Positions 36,071-51,683 of a DNA stretch of 64,000 bases are shown here, in pieces; the first letter of the stretch is position 1; each line of letters opens with the position of its first letter. Source of the DNA: Rubrivivax rivuli. Its GTDB lineage: Bacteria > Pseudomonadota > Gammaproteobacteria > Burkholderiales > Burkholderiaceae_C. The notes under the pieces are model-generated. The model saw nothing but the letters and a program-made list of their open reading frames with translations, ran no database searches and was not told where the DNA came from. The position numbers were made by a program, and so were the translations under genes. Location of the stretch: the NCBI RefSeq assembly GCF_004016505.1, contig NZ_SACR01000002.1, forward strand, positions 248,001 through 312,000, in the 5' to 3' direction.

Positions 36071-36774
36071 CAGCCGCGCACCAGTTCCAGGGCCTGCGAG
36101 GTGTAGAAACCGCTGCTGATGCGCTGCGTGCGCGCGGGGCGGAACTGCGGCACGCCGCGGTGCAGCCGCGTGCGCAGCGACTTCTCGGCCACGGGCTCGA
36201 TCCATGGCGCGCGGTTGCCGCGCGGGAAGAGCCGGCCCACCGCACGCATCGCGGCCAGGGCCGGGTTGCGCGGCGCGAAGGTGAAGAGCATCGAATGGCG
36301 CGTGCGCTGCGACCAGCTTTCGATCACGCGCACCATGTCGGCTTCGTCGTAGTGGATGAGCGAGTCCATCGCCACCACGTGGTCGAAACCGCCGAGCTGC
36401 GGGTCGAGCATGTCGCCGCTGCGGAACTCGATGCGGCCGGCCACCGGGTGCGCGGCCAGCAGCGCGTTCATGCGCTCGCGGGCCACGTTCACCAGCGCCG
36501 GCGAGAGGTCGATCGCCACCACCTCGGCACCCCGCGCCGCCGCCTCCAGCGCCAGCGCGCCGGTGCCGCAGCCGGCATCGAGCACGCGTGCGCCCCGCAG
36601 GTCTTGCGGCAGGCAGCCCATCAGCGTGGCGCGCATGCGGTCACGGCCGGCCCGCACGGTGGCGCGGATGCGGCCCACCGGCGCCGTGCTGGTGAGCTGC
36701 TCCCAGGCCTTCAGCGCGGTGCGGTCGAAGTAGTCTTCGATCTCACTGCGGCGGGTTTCGTAGCGGGCGTCCAT
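36070..36774 (-). CDS. bchM: Mg-protoporphyrin IX methyltransferase
   Basis: A 234-aa SAM-dependent methyltransferase that esterifies the C13 propionate of Mg-protoporphyrin IX before ring closure by AcsF. The SAM motif is VLDAGCGTGALALEAAARGA near residue 63, with VVAMDSLIHYDEADM further on. It starts 11 bp after the bchL stop. Confidence 0.96.
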   Translation of the reverse strand: MDARYETRRSEIEDYFDRTALKAWEQLTSTAPVGRIRATVRAGRDRMRATLMGCLPQDLRGARVLDAGCGTGALALEAAARGAEVVAIDLSPALVNVARERMNALLAAHPVAGRIEFRSGDMLDPQLGGFDHVVAMDSLIHYDEADMVRVIESWSQRTRHSMLFTFAPRNPALAAMRAVGRLFPRGNRAPWIEPVAEKSLRTRLHRGVPQFRPARTQRISSGFYTSQALELVRG

Positions 36775-36785
36775 GGCGGTGGGCC

Positions 36786-41618
<4,833 letters not shown>

Positions 41619-41644
<26 letters not shown>

Positions 41645-43232
41645 CGTAGAGGGTCTCGACGGTGATGGACGACACGCCCCGCTGGCCGGCATAGGCCTCG
41701 GTGTTGCGCTTGGCCTTGCCGCGCACGAAGAAGGGGATCTTCTTGAGCTCTTTCTCGGCGTCGGCGGTCCAGGCCAGCGGCAGGCCGGTGAGGGGTGTCG
41801 GCAGCCCGGCGGCGGGCGCGGTGGTTTCGGGTTCGAGCAGCGCCACCTCGGCCTGCAGCGGTGCGGCGGCGGGCTCGGGCCGGCTGGCGGCCGAGCCCAG
41901 GTGCGACGGGGCGGCGCCATCGTGGAACTCGAAGTCGCCGCGGAACATGTGCAGCAGGTGCTCTTCCAGGCCCATCATCAGCGGGTGCACCCAGGCATCG
42001 AACATCACGTTCGCGCCTTCGAAGCCCATCTGCGGGGCGTGGCGCGCCGGGAAGTCCTGCACGTGCATGGGCGCGCTGATCACGGCGCAGGGCACGCCCA
42101 GGCGCTTGGCGATGTGGCGTTCCATCTGCGTGCCCAGCACCAGCTCGGGGTGAAGCTCGGCCACCTTGTCTTCCACCTCGAGGTAGTCGTCGGTGATCAG
42201 GGCCTCGATGCCGTAGAGCTTGGCGGCGTCGCGCACGTCGCGGGCGAACTCGCGGCTGTAGGTGCCCAGGCCCACCACCTCGAAACCCAGTTCCTTGGCG
42301 GCGATGCGCGCCGCCGCGATGGCGTGCGTGGCGTCGCCGAAGATGAAGACGCGCTTGCCGGTGAGGTAGGTCGAATCCACCGACTTCGAGTACCAGGGCG
42401 AACGCGCGCGCGGGTCGTTCAGCAGCGGGGCCGGGTCGGCACCGCTGAGCGCGGCCACTTCCTTGATGAACTCGCGCGTGGCCCCCACGCCGATGGGCAC
42501 GGTCTTCACCACGGGCTGGCGGAAGTTGCGCAGCAGCCACTGCGCGGCCTGCATGGCCACTTCCGGGTACATCACGACGTTGAAGTCGGCTTCGCCCAGG
42601 CGGGTCAGGTCGTGCGGCGTGGCGTCCAGCGGCGCGACGACGTTGATCTCGACGTCCAGCCGGCGCAGCAGTTCCAGCACCTCGCGCAGGTCGTCCTTGT
42701 GGCGAAAGCCCAGGGCCGTGGGCCCCAGCACGTTGCAGCGGGCCTTCTGCCCGGCGGCGCGTTCGCGCGGCACGGCGGGCACGGCCACGTGCGGCGTGCA
42801 CAGCGCGCGCACCAGCTGGTAGAAGGTTTCGGAAGCGCCCCAGTTCTCCTTGCGCTGGTAGGCCGGCAGTTCCAGCGGCACCACCGGGCAGGGCAAGTTC
42901 AGCGCAGCGGCCAGGCCGCCCGGGTCGTCCTGGATCAGCTCGGCCGTGCACGAGGCGCCGACGATCATGGCCTGCGGCTGGAAGCGCTCGTAGGCGCTGC
43001 GCGCCGCGCTCTTGAAGAGCTCGGCCGTGTCACCGCCCAGGTCGCGCGCCTGGAAGGTGGTGTAGGTGACGGGCGGGCGCGCGTCGCGCCGCTCGATCAT
43101 CGTGAACAGCAGGTCGGCGTAGGTGTCGCCCTGGGGCGCGTGCAGCACGTAGTGCAGGCCCTTCATCGCGGTGGCGATGCGCATCGCGCCGATGTGCGGC
43201 GGGCCTTCGTAGGTCCAGAGCGTCAACTGCAT
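41619..43232 (-). CDS. bchB: Protochlorophyllide reductase subunit BchB
   Basis: A 537-aa NifK-like subunit of light-independent protochlorophyllide reductase. It begins [20 protein letters not shown], with the cluster-related [17 protein letters not shown] and the C-terminal [15 protein letters not shown] helix that closes over substrate. It begins 16 bp after bchN. Confidence 0.97.
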
Positions 43233-43248
43233 GGTGCTCGTCGTCCCT

Positions 43249-45110
<1,862 letters not shown>

Positions 45111-45504
45111 GAAGCGGAGCCTAGGGGCTGGTTCGGCAACTGTCAATTCAGATAGACGTAAATCACAGTTGACACTCAAAACACCGCCCCGCATGATTTC
45201 CAGCACACCGCCTGCGTCTGTGCGCGGCGGTCACACCGGCACCCGCCCAGGGGTCCCGGCGCAGCGGTCTCGGTGGAAACACCGAGAGGAAAGAATGCTT
45301 TGACGACCAGCCGGTCGCGGTTTACAACCCCCAGCGACGTGAGCCAAGAACAAGATTCCCACGAGCCGTTGAAGTTGGACGTGCGCCTGCCTCCCTCGCC
45401 ACCGCCGGCCCTGTGCCGGGGGCGTGGTTCGCTTGCAGGAGCCGTGCTGCCTTGCCTGTACCGGCCGCCCCGCCCTGAATGGGCCCCCGCGCCTGGAGGT
45501 TGTG
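45111..45504. promoter_or_regulatory. Divergent bchF / ppaA promoter region with PpsR-type operators
   Basis: Two operator-like palindromes abut: TGTC-N10-GACg (45141-45158) and cGTa-N10-GACA (45157-45174). For bchF (minus): -35 TTGACA (45146-45141), 17 bp, -10 TAGGCT (45123-45118). For ppaA (plus): -35 TTGACA (45169-45174), 17 bp, -10 CATGAT (45192-45197). Each -35 box lies in an operator, so both directions should be repressed together. The remaining ~300 bp up to ppaA hold no gene I can support; they would be a long ppaA leader. Confidence 0.7.
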
Positions 45505-46404
45505 ATGCAAGGTGATCCCACACGAGGACAGGCTTCGCCGGACGGCGAAGGCCATGAACGCCAATGGGCCAACGAGGAACGCCCGTCCTCCTGGCCCGAC
45601 GTGCCCGATACCGACGCGGCCAAGCACCGGCTGGCGCGGCTGGCACGCACCATCGAGGCGGATGTCATCCCCCGCCTCGTTCAGGCCCACCGCCCAGGCG
45701 CTGCCAACCCCCAGCCGGGGTCTGTCCTGCCCTACCCGTCCGACATCGAAACGCTGCTGCAGCAGATCCTGCGGGGCAGCGAAGCCGAGACCTTGTCGCT
45801 CATCGACGGGCTGCGTGAACGTGGTGTGTCGGTCGAGTCGCTGTACCTCGACGTCTTCGGCCCGGTGGCGCGGCGGCTCGGTGAGATGTGGGAAAACGAC
45901 AGTTGCGACTTCAGCACCGTCACGGTGGCACTGGGCAGGCTGCAGCGCCTGCTGCGCGAGTTGAGCCCGGCCTTCGGCACCGAGATCGAGCACCCGGCCA
46001 ACGGCAGGCGCGCCCTCTTCGTGCAACCGCGCGACGAGCAGCACAGCTTCGGCCTCTCGATGGTGGCCGAATTCTTCCGCCGCGACGGATGGGACGTCAT
46101 CGGCGGCATCGGCGGCGCGGTCACCAGTCCGGTGGCCATGGTGCGCGACGAGTGGATCGACATCATCGGCTTCTCGGTAGGCAGCGACAGCCGCCTGCCC
46201 TGGCTGCAGGAGACCATCGTCGCCGTGCGCGCAGCCTCGCGCAATGCCGCGCTGGCGGTGCTGGTGGGGGGCCCGCCCTTCGTGGCACGGCCTGAAGTGG
46301 CCGTGGCCGTGGGCGCCGACGGCACAGCCAGCAACGGCAAGGAAGCGCCGCTGGTCGCCGAGCGCCTGCTCAGCAGGGGCCGGTTGCGAAAAAATAATGG
46401 TTGA
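45505..46404 (+). CDS. ppaA: PpaA/AerR-type cobalamin-binding antirepressor
   Basis: A 299-aa protein of the PpaA/AerR family, which modulates PpsR/CrtJ. An N-terminal helical segment (about 30-150) precedes a B12-binding Rossmann domain with the histidine motif DEQHSFG (ExHxxG) near residue 178, followed by DVIGGIGGAVTS and LAVLVGGPPF. The conserved His suggests that cobalamin, and so light, can be sensed. ATG 45505 is chosen because GGAGGT lies just upstream; the frame extends 27 codons further without a good site. It is directly upstream of ppsR. Confidence 0.92.
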   Translation: MQGDPTRGQASPDGEGHERQWANEERPSSWPDVPDTDAAKHRLARLARTIEADVIPRLVQAHRPGAANPQPGSVLPYPSDIETLLQQILRGSEAETLSLIDGLRERGVSVESLYLDVFGPVARRLGEMWENDSCDFSTVTVALGRLQRLLRELSPAFGTEIEHPANGRRALFVQPRDEQHSFGLSMVAEFFRRDGWDVIGGIGGAVTSPVAMVRDEWIDIIGFSVGSDSRLPWLQETIVAVRAASRNAALAVLVGGPPFVARPEVAVAVGADGTASNGKEAPLVAERLLSRGRLRKNNG

Positions 46405-46416
46405 TGCAGCCCGTGC

Positions 46417-46434
46417 TGTAAGCACTGACTGACA
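46417..46434 (+). promoter_or_regulatory. PpsR-type operator upstream of ppsR
   Basis: TGTA-N10-GACA, a full TGT-N12-ACA palindrome, lies in the 68-bp gap between ppaA and ppsR, 38 bp before the ppsR ATG. It suggests autoregulation of ppsR. I could not assign convincing -35/-10 boxes here. Confidence 0.6.
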
Positions 46435-46472
46435 ATACCGACCGTCAACCACATCACCAGCGGCCCCAGCCC

Positions 46473-47939
46473 ATGCCCCGAAACACCGGCGAGCAGCACG
46501 CGCTCGGCGCTCTTGACGCCCAGAGTGCGGCCAGGCTCGTGCAGGCATCGAGCGACGTGGCCCTGGTGCTCGACCACGAGGGCACCATCCTCGATGTGGT
46601 GACGCAGGTCGACGATGTCGCCACCCAGCAGTTGCGCGCGTGGCGCGGCAAGCCCTGGGTGCAGACCGTCTCGCCAGACAGCCGCCAGAAGGTGGAGGCC
46701 ATGTTGCGCGACGCGCAGGCCGCCGCCGATGCCGACATCGGCCGCTGGCGCCAGGTGAACCACCCCATCGCCGACGGCGACGAACTCCCGCTGCTGTACT
46801 CGGCCGTGCGCCTGGGCGACGGCGAGCGCGGCGGCAAGGGTCGCATCGTGGCCTTCGCTCGCGACCTGCGCGCCACCGTGGCGCTGCAGCGCCGCCTCAT
46901 CGACACCCAGCAGGCCATGGAGCGCGACTATTGGCGCTCCCGCGAGGCCGAAACCCGCTACCGCCACCTGCTGGAGACGTCGTCGGAAGCGGTGCTGATC
47001 GTCGACGGCAGCACGCAGAAGGTGCTCGAAGCCAACCCGGCGGCACGCACCCTGTGTGGCAGCACCCGCGCCAAGCTCGTCGGCTCGCCCCTGCCGGCGC
47101 TCTTCGAGGCCGCCCACGGCGAGCGGCTGCAAGACCTGTTGGCAGCCGCGCGTTCCGTGGGCAAGAAGGACGCGGTGCGCGCACGCCTGCTGGAGGGCCA
47201 GAGCGAGGTCGCGGTGTCTGCCTCGGTGTTCCGCCAGGAAGATGCCGTGCTCGTGCTGGTGCGCCTGGCCCCCGTGGTGGTGCCGGTGGCCACCGGCAAG
47301 GCTGCGCAGCGGCGCACCGCCCCGGCCGGGGCTCCGAGCTGGGAAGCCATGCTGGTGGCCTTCGTGCAGAACTCGCCCGACGGTTTGGTGTTCTGCGACG
47401 AAGGAGGCCGTGTGCTCAGCGCCAACCGCGCCTTCCTGACCCTGGCCGAACTCAGCACCGAAGACCAGGCCCGCGGGCAGGCCCTCGACCGCTGGCTCGG
47501 CCGCACGGGCGTCGAGCTCGGCGTGCTCATCACCAACCTGCGTCAGCGCGGCAGCGTGGGGCGCTTCGTCACCGCGCTGCGCGGCGAGTACGGCACCGAA
47601 GTCGAGGTCGAGATCTCGGCGGCACAACTGGCGCCCGACAGCGAGACGGTGCTGGCCTTCGCCATCCGCGACATCGAACGCCGCATCAAGCCCGAGCCCG
47701 AAAGCGGCCGCGCCATGACGCGCTCGGTCAGCGAACTCACCGAGCTGGTGGGCCGCACGCCGCTGAAGGACATCGTCAGCGAGACCACCGACCTCATCGA
47801 GCAGCTTTGCATCGAGACTGCGCTGCAGATGTCGCACGACAACCGTGCCTCGGCGGCGCTGCTGCTGGGGCTTTCGCGCCAGAGCCTGTATGTCAAGCTC
47901 CGCCGCTACGGGTTGGGCAGCCTGGGCGGCGAAGAGTAG
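46473..47939 (+). CDS. ppsR: Transcriptional regulator PpsR/CrtJ
   Basis: A 488-aa aerobic repressor of photosynthesis genes. An N-terminal PAS-like domain (about 20-140), the linker helix DTQQAMERDYWRSREAE, two more PAS domains (about 160-270, 290-400) and a C-terminal Fis-type helix-turn-helix ending SALLLGLSRQSLYVKLRRYGLG-like (positions about 450-485) are visible. A Cys (C446, in EQLCIETAL) sits just before the helix-turn-helix, the place of the redox-active Cys of CrtJ. It is likely the protein that binds the TGT-N12-ACA sites in this window. Confidence 0.95.
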   Translation: MPRNTGEQHALGALDAQSAARLVQASSDVALVLDHEGTILDVVTQVDDVATQQLRAWRGKPWVQTVSPDSRQKVEAMLRDAQAAADADIGRWRQVNHPIADGDELPLLYSAVRLGDGERGGKGRIVAFARDLRATVALQRRLIDTQQAMERDYWRSREAETRYRHLLETSSEAVLIVDGSTQKVLEANPAARTLCGSTRAKLVGSPLPALFEAAHGERLQDLLAAARSVGKKDAVRARLLEGQSEVAVSASVFRQEDAVLVLVRLAPVVVPVATGKAAQRRTAPAGAPSWEAMLVAFVQNSPDGLVFCDEGGRVLSANRAFLTLAELSTEDQARGQALDRWLGRTGVELGVLITNLRQRGSVGRFVTALRGEYGTEVEVEISAAQLAPDSETVLAFAIRDIERRIKPEPESGRAMTRSVSELTELVGRTPLKDIVSETTDLIEQLCIETALQMSHDNRASAALLLGLSRQSLYVKLRRYGLGSLGGEE

Positions 47940-48004
47940 CGAACAGGGTTCTGGCCCAGGCCGCAGTGCCGTCCAGCGCCGCTGACACCCGGGTCAGATT
48001 CAGG

Positions 48005-48048
48005 TGTAAACATAGATTGACGCAGCGGAGTGTCAAGCGCAAGATGCG
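48005..48048 (+). promoter_or_regulatory. bchG promoter with PpsR-type operator
   Basis: TGTA-N10-GACG lies at 48005-48022; a left half-site TGTC begins at 48031, exactly 8 bp further. -35 TTGACG (48017-48022), 17 bp, -10 CAAGAT (48040-48045). The -10 box ends 6 nt before the bchG ATG and no ribosome binding site is present, so a leaderless message is predicted. Confidence 0.6.
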
Positions 48049-48051
48049 CTC

Positions 48052-48966
48052 ATGAGCTCCACGGCCCACGCCGCCCCTGCGCAATTCCCGGCCCCTTCGG
48101 CCATCACCGAGCTGCTCAAGCCGGTAACGTGGTTCCCGCCGATGTGGGCCTTCAGCTGCGGTGTCATCGCCTCGGGCGTCCCGCTGGCCGGGCACTGGAT
48201 GCTGATCGTGGTGGGCGTGCTTCTCAGCGGGCCGCTCGTTTGTGCCACCAGCCAGGCCGTGAACGACTGGTTCGACCGGCATGTCGACGCCATCAACGAG
48301 CCACACCGCCCCATCCCGAGTGGCCGCATGCCCGGGCGCTGGGGCCTGTACGTCGCCGTCATCTGGACGCTGCTGTCCCTGGCGGTGGCCACGCTGCTCG
48401 GGCCCTGGGGTTTTGGCGCGGCCGTGGTCGGGCTGCTGCTGGCCTGGGCCTACAGCGCCCCGCCGCTGCGCCTGAAACGCAACGGCTGGTGGGGTTGCCT
48501 GGCCTGCGGCATCTGCTATGAGGGCCTGGCCTGGGTGACCGGCGGTGTGGTGATGGCCGGTGGCGCTGCGCCTGCGGCCGCCTCGCTGCTGCTGGCCGCG
48601 CTGTACAGCGGCGGTGCCCACGGCATCATGACGCTCAACGACTTCAAGGCCATCGAAGGCGACCGCCAGATGGGCATCGGCTCGCTGCCGGTGCGCCTGG
48701 GCGTGCAAGGCGCGGCGCGTGTGGCCTGCCTCTTCATGGCGCTGCCGCAGGGGGTCGTCATCGGCCTGTTGCTGCACTGGGGCCAGCCGCTGCACGCGGC
48801 CGCGGTGGCCGCGCTGCTGGTGGGCCAGGGCCTGATGATGCGGCGCTTCCTGCGCGACCCGGTGCGCCAGGCGCTGTGGTACAGCGGCTTCGGTGTGCCG
48901 CTGTTCGTCAGCGGCATGATGGTCAGTGCCTTCGCCCTTCGCGGTCTGGCTGGGGCCCCGGCTTGA
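48052..48966 (+). CDS. bchG: Bacteriochlorophyll synthase
   Basis: A 304-aa UbiA-family prenyltransferase, multi-span, that attaches the geranylgeranyl/phytyl tail to bacteriochlorophyllide a. The first Asp-rich motif is in NDWFDRHVDAINEP; the second region is LNDFKAIEGDRQMG. First gene of bchG-(PucC-like)-bchP. Confidence 0.96.
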   Translation: MSSTAHAAPAQFPAPSAITELLKPVTWFPPMWAFSCGVIASGVPLAGHWMLIVVGVLLSGPLVCATSQAVNDWFDRHVDAINEPHRPIPSGRMPGRWGLYVAVIWTLLSLAVATLLGPWGFGAAVVGLLLAWAYSAPPLRLKRNGWWGCLACGICYEGLAWVTGGVVMAGGAAPAAASLLLAALYSGGAHGIMTLNDFKAIEGDRQMGIGSLPVRLGVQGAARVACLFMALPQGVVIGLLLHWGQPLHAAAVAALLVGQGLMMRRFLRDPVRQALWYSGFGVPLFVSGMMVSAFALRGLAGAPA

Positions 48967-50342
48967 GCACGCAACCGTGCCTGGGCTGGCTGGGCATTCT
49001 CCGCCTCGGCCTGGTGCAAGCCATGCTGGGCGCGGTGGTGGTGCTGACCACTTCCACACTCAACCGCGTGATGGTGGTGGAACTGGCCCTGCCGGCCCTG
49101 CTGCCCGGCCTGCTGGTGGCGCTGCACTACGCCGTGCAGTTGAGCCGCCCGCGCATGGGCTATGGCAGCGATGTCGGCGGCCGCCGCACGCCGTGGATCC
49201 TGGGGGGCATCGGCGTGTTGGCACTGGGCGGTTTCGGCGCGGCAGTGGCCACCACCTGGATGAACACCGCGCGCGGCCCCGGCATCGCACTGGCCGTGTT
49301 CAGCTTTGCACTCGTGGGCGTGGGCGTCAGCGCCGGCGGCACCTCGCTGCTGGTGCTGCTGGCCAAACGCGTGGATGCGCCGCGACGCGCTTCGGCCGCC
49401 GCGCTGGTGTGGGTGATGATGATCGTCGGCTTCGCCGTCACGGCCGGCTTGGCCGGACGTTTTCTCGACCCCTACACGCCCGTGCGCCTGATGGCGGTGT
49501 CGGGCACGGTGTCGCTGGTGGCGGTGGTGGTGGCGGCGCTGGCGCTGTGGGGCCTGGAAGGCCATGGCCGCTCTGTGCCCCCTGCACAGAAGGCCCGGCC
49601 CGACTTCGCCGCTGCGCTGCGCGAAGTCTGGCGTGAACCCGATGCCCGCCGCTTCACCATCTTCGTCTTCGTCTCGATGCTGGCCTACAGCACACAAGAC
49701 CTGATCCTCGAGCCCTTCGCAGGCGCGGTCTTCGGCTTCACGCCAGGTGCCTCCACCCAGTTGTCGGGCGTGCAGCACGGCGGCACGCTGATGGGCATGC
49801 TGCTGGCCGCCCTGGCGGGCCGGCGCGTGGCCGGTGCGCGCCTGGGTTCGCTGCGCGCCTGGACGGTGGGCGGTTGCATCGCCTCGGGGCTGGCGCTGCT
49901 GGGCCTGGTGGTGGCCGGCTCGATGGCCCCGAACTGGCCGCTGCGCGCCAACGTCTTCGTCCTGGGCGTGGCCAACGGCGCCTTCTCCATCGCAGCCATC
50001 GGCTCGATGATGAGCCTGGCCGGCGGGGCTACCGCCACCGGTGAAGCGCGTGAAGGCACGCGCATGGGCCTGTGGGGTGCGGCACAGGCCATCGGCTTTG
50101 CGGTCGGCGGGCTCTTCGGCGCCGCCGCCAGCGACGTGGCACGCTGGCTCATCGGCGACATGGGCACCGCCTACGCCGCGGTGTTCGCCTTGGAAGCCGG
50201 CATGTTCGTCGCGGCGGCAATGCTCGCCGCCCGCATCGGTGGGCCGCTGCTCAGCGCGCCTGCCGCCCCCTCGAGCGAGCCCCTGGCCGCGCCCCTCGTC
50301 GGCACCGCCGACACCCAAGCCCTGCGGGCTGGAGGTTCCTGA
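48963..50342 (+). CDS. PucC-like BCD-family membrane protein between bchG and bchP
   Basis: A 459-aa, about 12-span major facilitator protein of the bacteriochlorophyll-delivery group, the ORF commonly placed between bchG and bchP. LTTSTLNRVMVVELALPALLPG and VGGRRTPWILGG are typical. The best start is TTG 48963, which overlaps the bchG stop (TTGA) like the ATGA junctions elsewhere. The function may be passing bacteriochlorophyll between synthase, reductase and antenna; not proven. Confidence 0.9.
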   Translation: MSTQPCLGWLGILRLGLVQAMLGAVVVLTTSTLNRVMVVELALPALLPGLLVALHYAVQLSRPRMGYGSDVGGRRTPWILGGIGVLALGGFGAAVATTWMNTARGPGIALAVFSFALVGVGVSAGGTSLLVLLAKRVDAPRRASAAALVWVMMIVGFAVTAGLAGRFLDPYTPVRLMAVSGTVSLVAVVVAALALWGLEGHGRSVPPAQKARPDFAAALREVWREPDARRFTIFVFVSMLAYSTQDLILEPFAGAVFGFTPGASTQLSGVQHGGTLMGMLLAALAGRRVAGARLGSLRAWTVGGCIASGLALLGLVVAGSMAPNWPLRANVFVLGVANGAFSIAAIGSMMSLAGGATATGEAREGTRMGLWGAAQAIGFAVGGLFGAAASDVARWLIGDMGTAYAAVFALEAGMFVAAAMLAARIGGPLLSAPAAPSSEPLAAPLVGTADTQALRAGGS

Positions 50343-51559
50343 TGTCCACCACCCCCGACACTGCCAAGGCTTACGACGTCGTCGTCATCGGCGGCGGCCC
50401 GGCCGGCGCCACCGCCGCCCATGACCTGGCCAGCCAGGGCCGCAGCGTGCTGCTGCTCGACCGCGCCGGACGCATCAAGCCCTGCGGCGGTGCCATCCCG
50501 CCGCGCGCCATCAAGGACTTCCAGATTCCCGACCACCTGCTGGTGGCGAAGGCACGCTCGGCGCGCATGATCTCGCCGGCCGACCGCAAGGTCGACATCC
50601 CCATCGAGAACGGCTACGTCGGCATGGTCGACCGCGAGCACTTCGACGAGTGGCTGCGCCAGCGCGCCGCGAGCAGCGGTGCCGTGCGCGCCACCGGCAC
50701 CTTCGAGAAGATCGAGCACAGCGACGACGGCCTGGCCGTCGTGCATTTCCGCGCCCGCAACGACGATGGCCCGGCCAGCGGCCACGCTGCCACGGTGCGC
50801 GCCCGCTGCGTCATCGGTGCCGATGGTGCCCGCTCGGCCGTGGCCCAGCAGTGCGTGCCCGGCTCGCACGACACCGAGTACGTCTTCGCGTACCACGAGA
50901 TCGTGCGTGCCCCGGCCGAGAAGCCCGCGGGCTACGACGACACACGCTGCGATGTCTACTACCGCGGCGAACTCAGCCCTGACTTCTACGGATGGGTCTT
51001 CCCCCACGGCGAGACACTGAGCATCGGCACCGGCAGCGCCGACAAGGGCTTCTCGCTGCGCACGGCCACCGCCACGCTGCGCCAGGCCGCCGGCATGGCG
51101 CACTTCGAGACCGTGCGCCGCGAAGGCGCGCCCCTGCCGATGAAGCCGCTCAAGCGCTGGGACGATGGCCGCAACGTGGTGCTGGCCGGTGACGCCGCCG
51201 GCGTGGTGGCGCCCTCGTCCGGCGAAGGCATCTACTACGCCATGTATGGCGGCCGCCTCGCAGCCGACGCGGCCCAGGAGTTCCTGCGCACCGGCCAGGC
51301 CGCGGCGCTGGCCGGCGCGCGCAAGCGCTTCATGAAGGCCCACGGCCGCGTGTTCTGGGTGCTGGGCATCATGCAACGCTTCTGGTACCGCAACGACAAG
51401 CGCCGCGAGAGCTTCGTCAAGATCTGCATGGACAAGGACGTCCAGCAGCTCACTTTCGAGTCGTACATGAACAAGGAACTGGTGCGCAAGAAGCCCATGG
51501 CCCACGTGCGCATCTTCTTCAAGGACATGGCTCACCTGCTCGGGCTGGCGCGCGTCTGA
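50342..51559 (+). CDS. bchP: Geranylgeranyl reductase
   Basis: A 405-aa FAD-dependent reductase that saturates the geranylgeranyl tail of bacteriochlorophyll to phytyl. FAD motif VVVIGGGPAGATAAHDLASQG, then CGGAIPPRAIKDF and GDAAGVVAPSSGEGIYYAM. Its ATG overlaps the preceding stop by one base. Confidence 0.97.
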   Translation: MSTTPDTAKAYDVVVIGGGPAGATAAHDLASQGRSVLLLDRAGRIKPCGGAIPPRAIKDFQIPDHLLVAKARSARMISPADRKVDIPIENGYVGMVDREHFDEWLRQRAASSGAVRATGTFEKIEHSDDGLAVVHFRARNDDGPASGHAATVRARCVIGADGARSAVAQQCVPGSHDTEYVFAYHEIVRAPAEKPAGYDDTRCDVYYRGELSPDFYGWVFPHGETLSIGTGSADKGFSLRTATATLRQAAGMAHFETVRREGAPLPMKPLKRWDDGRNVVLAGDAAGVVAPSSGEGIYYAMYGGRLAADAAQEFLRTGQAAALAGARKRFMKAHGRVFWVLGIMQRFWYRNDKRRESFVKICMDKDVQQLTFESYMNKELVRKKPMAHVRIFFKDMAHLLGLARV

Positions 51560-51683
51560 GACGCCGCCCCGGTGGGTTGGCGGCGGCCGCGCCTGCGGCT
51601 GCCGTGGCTGTCTGCGCGCCTGAAGGGGCCCGCATTCGTCTCCCTTTCTGCTCAGGTCACCCAGCGCATGGAAGGACATCCTC

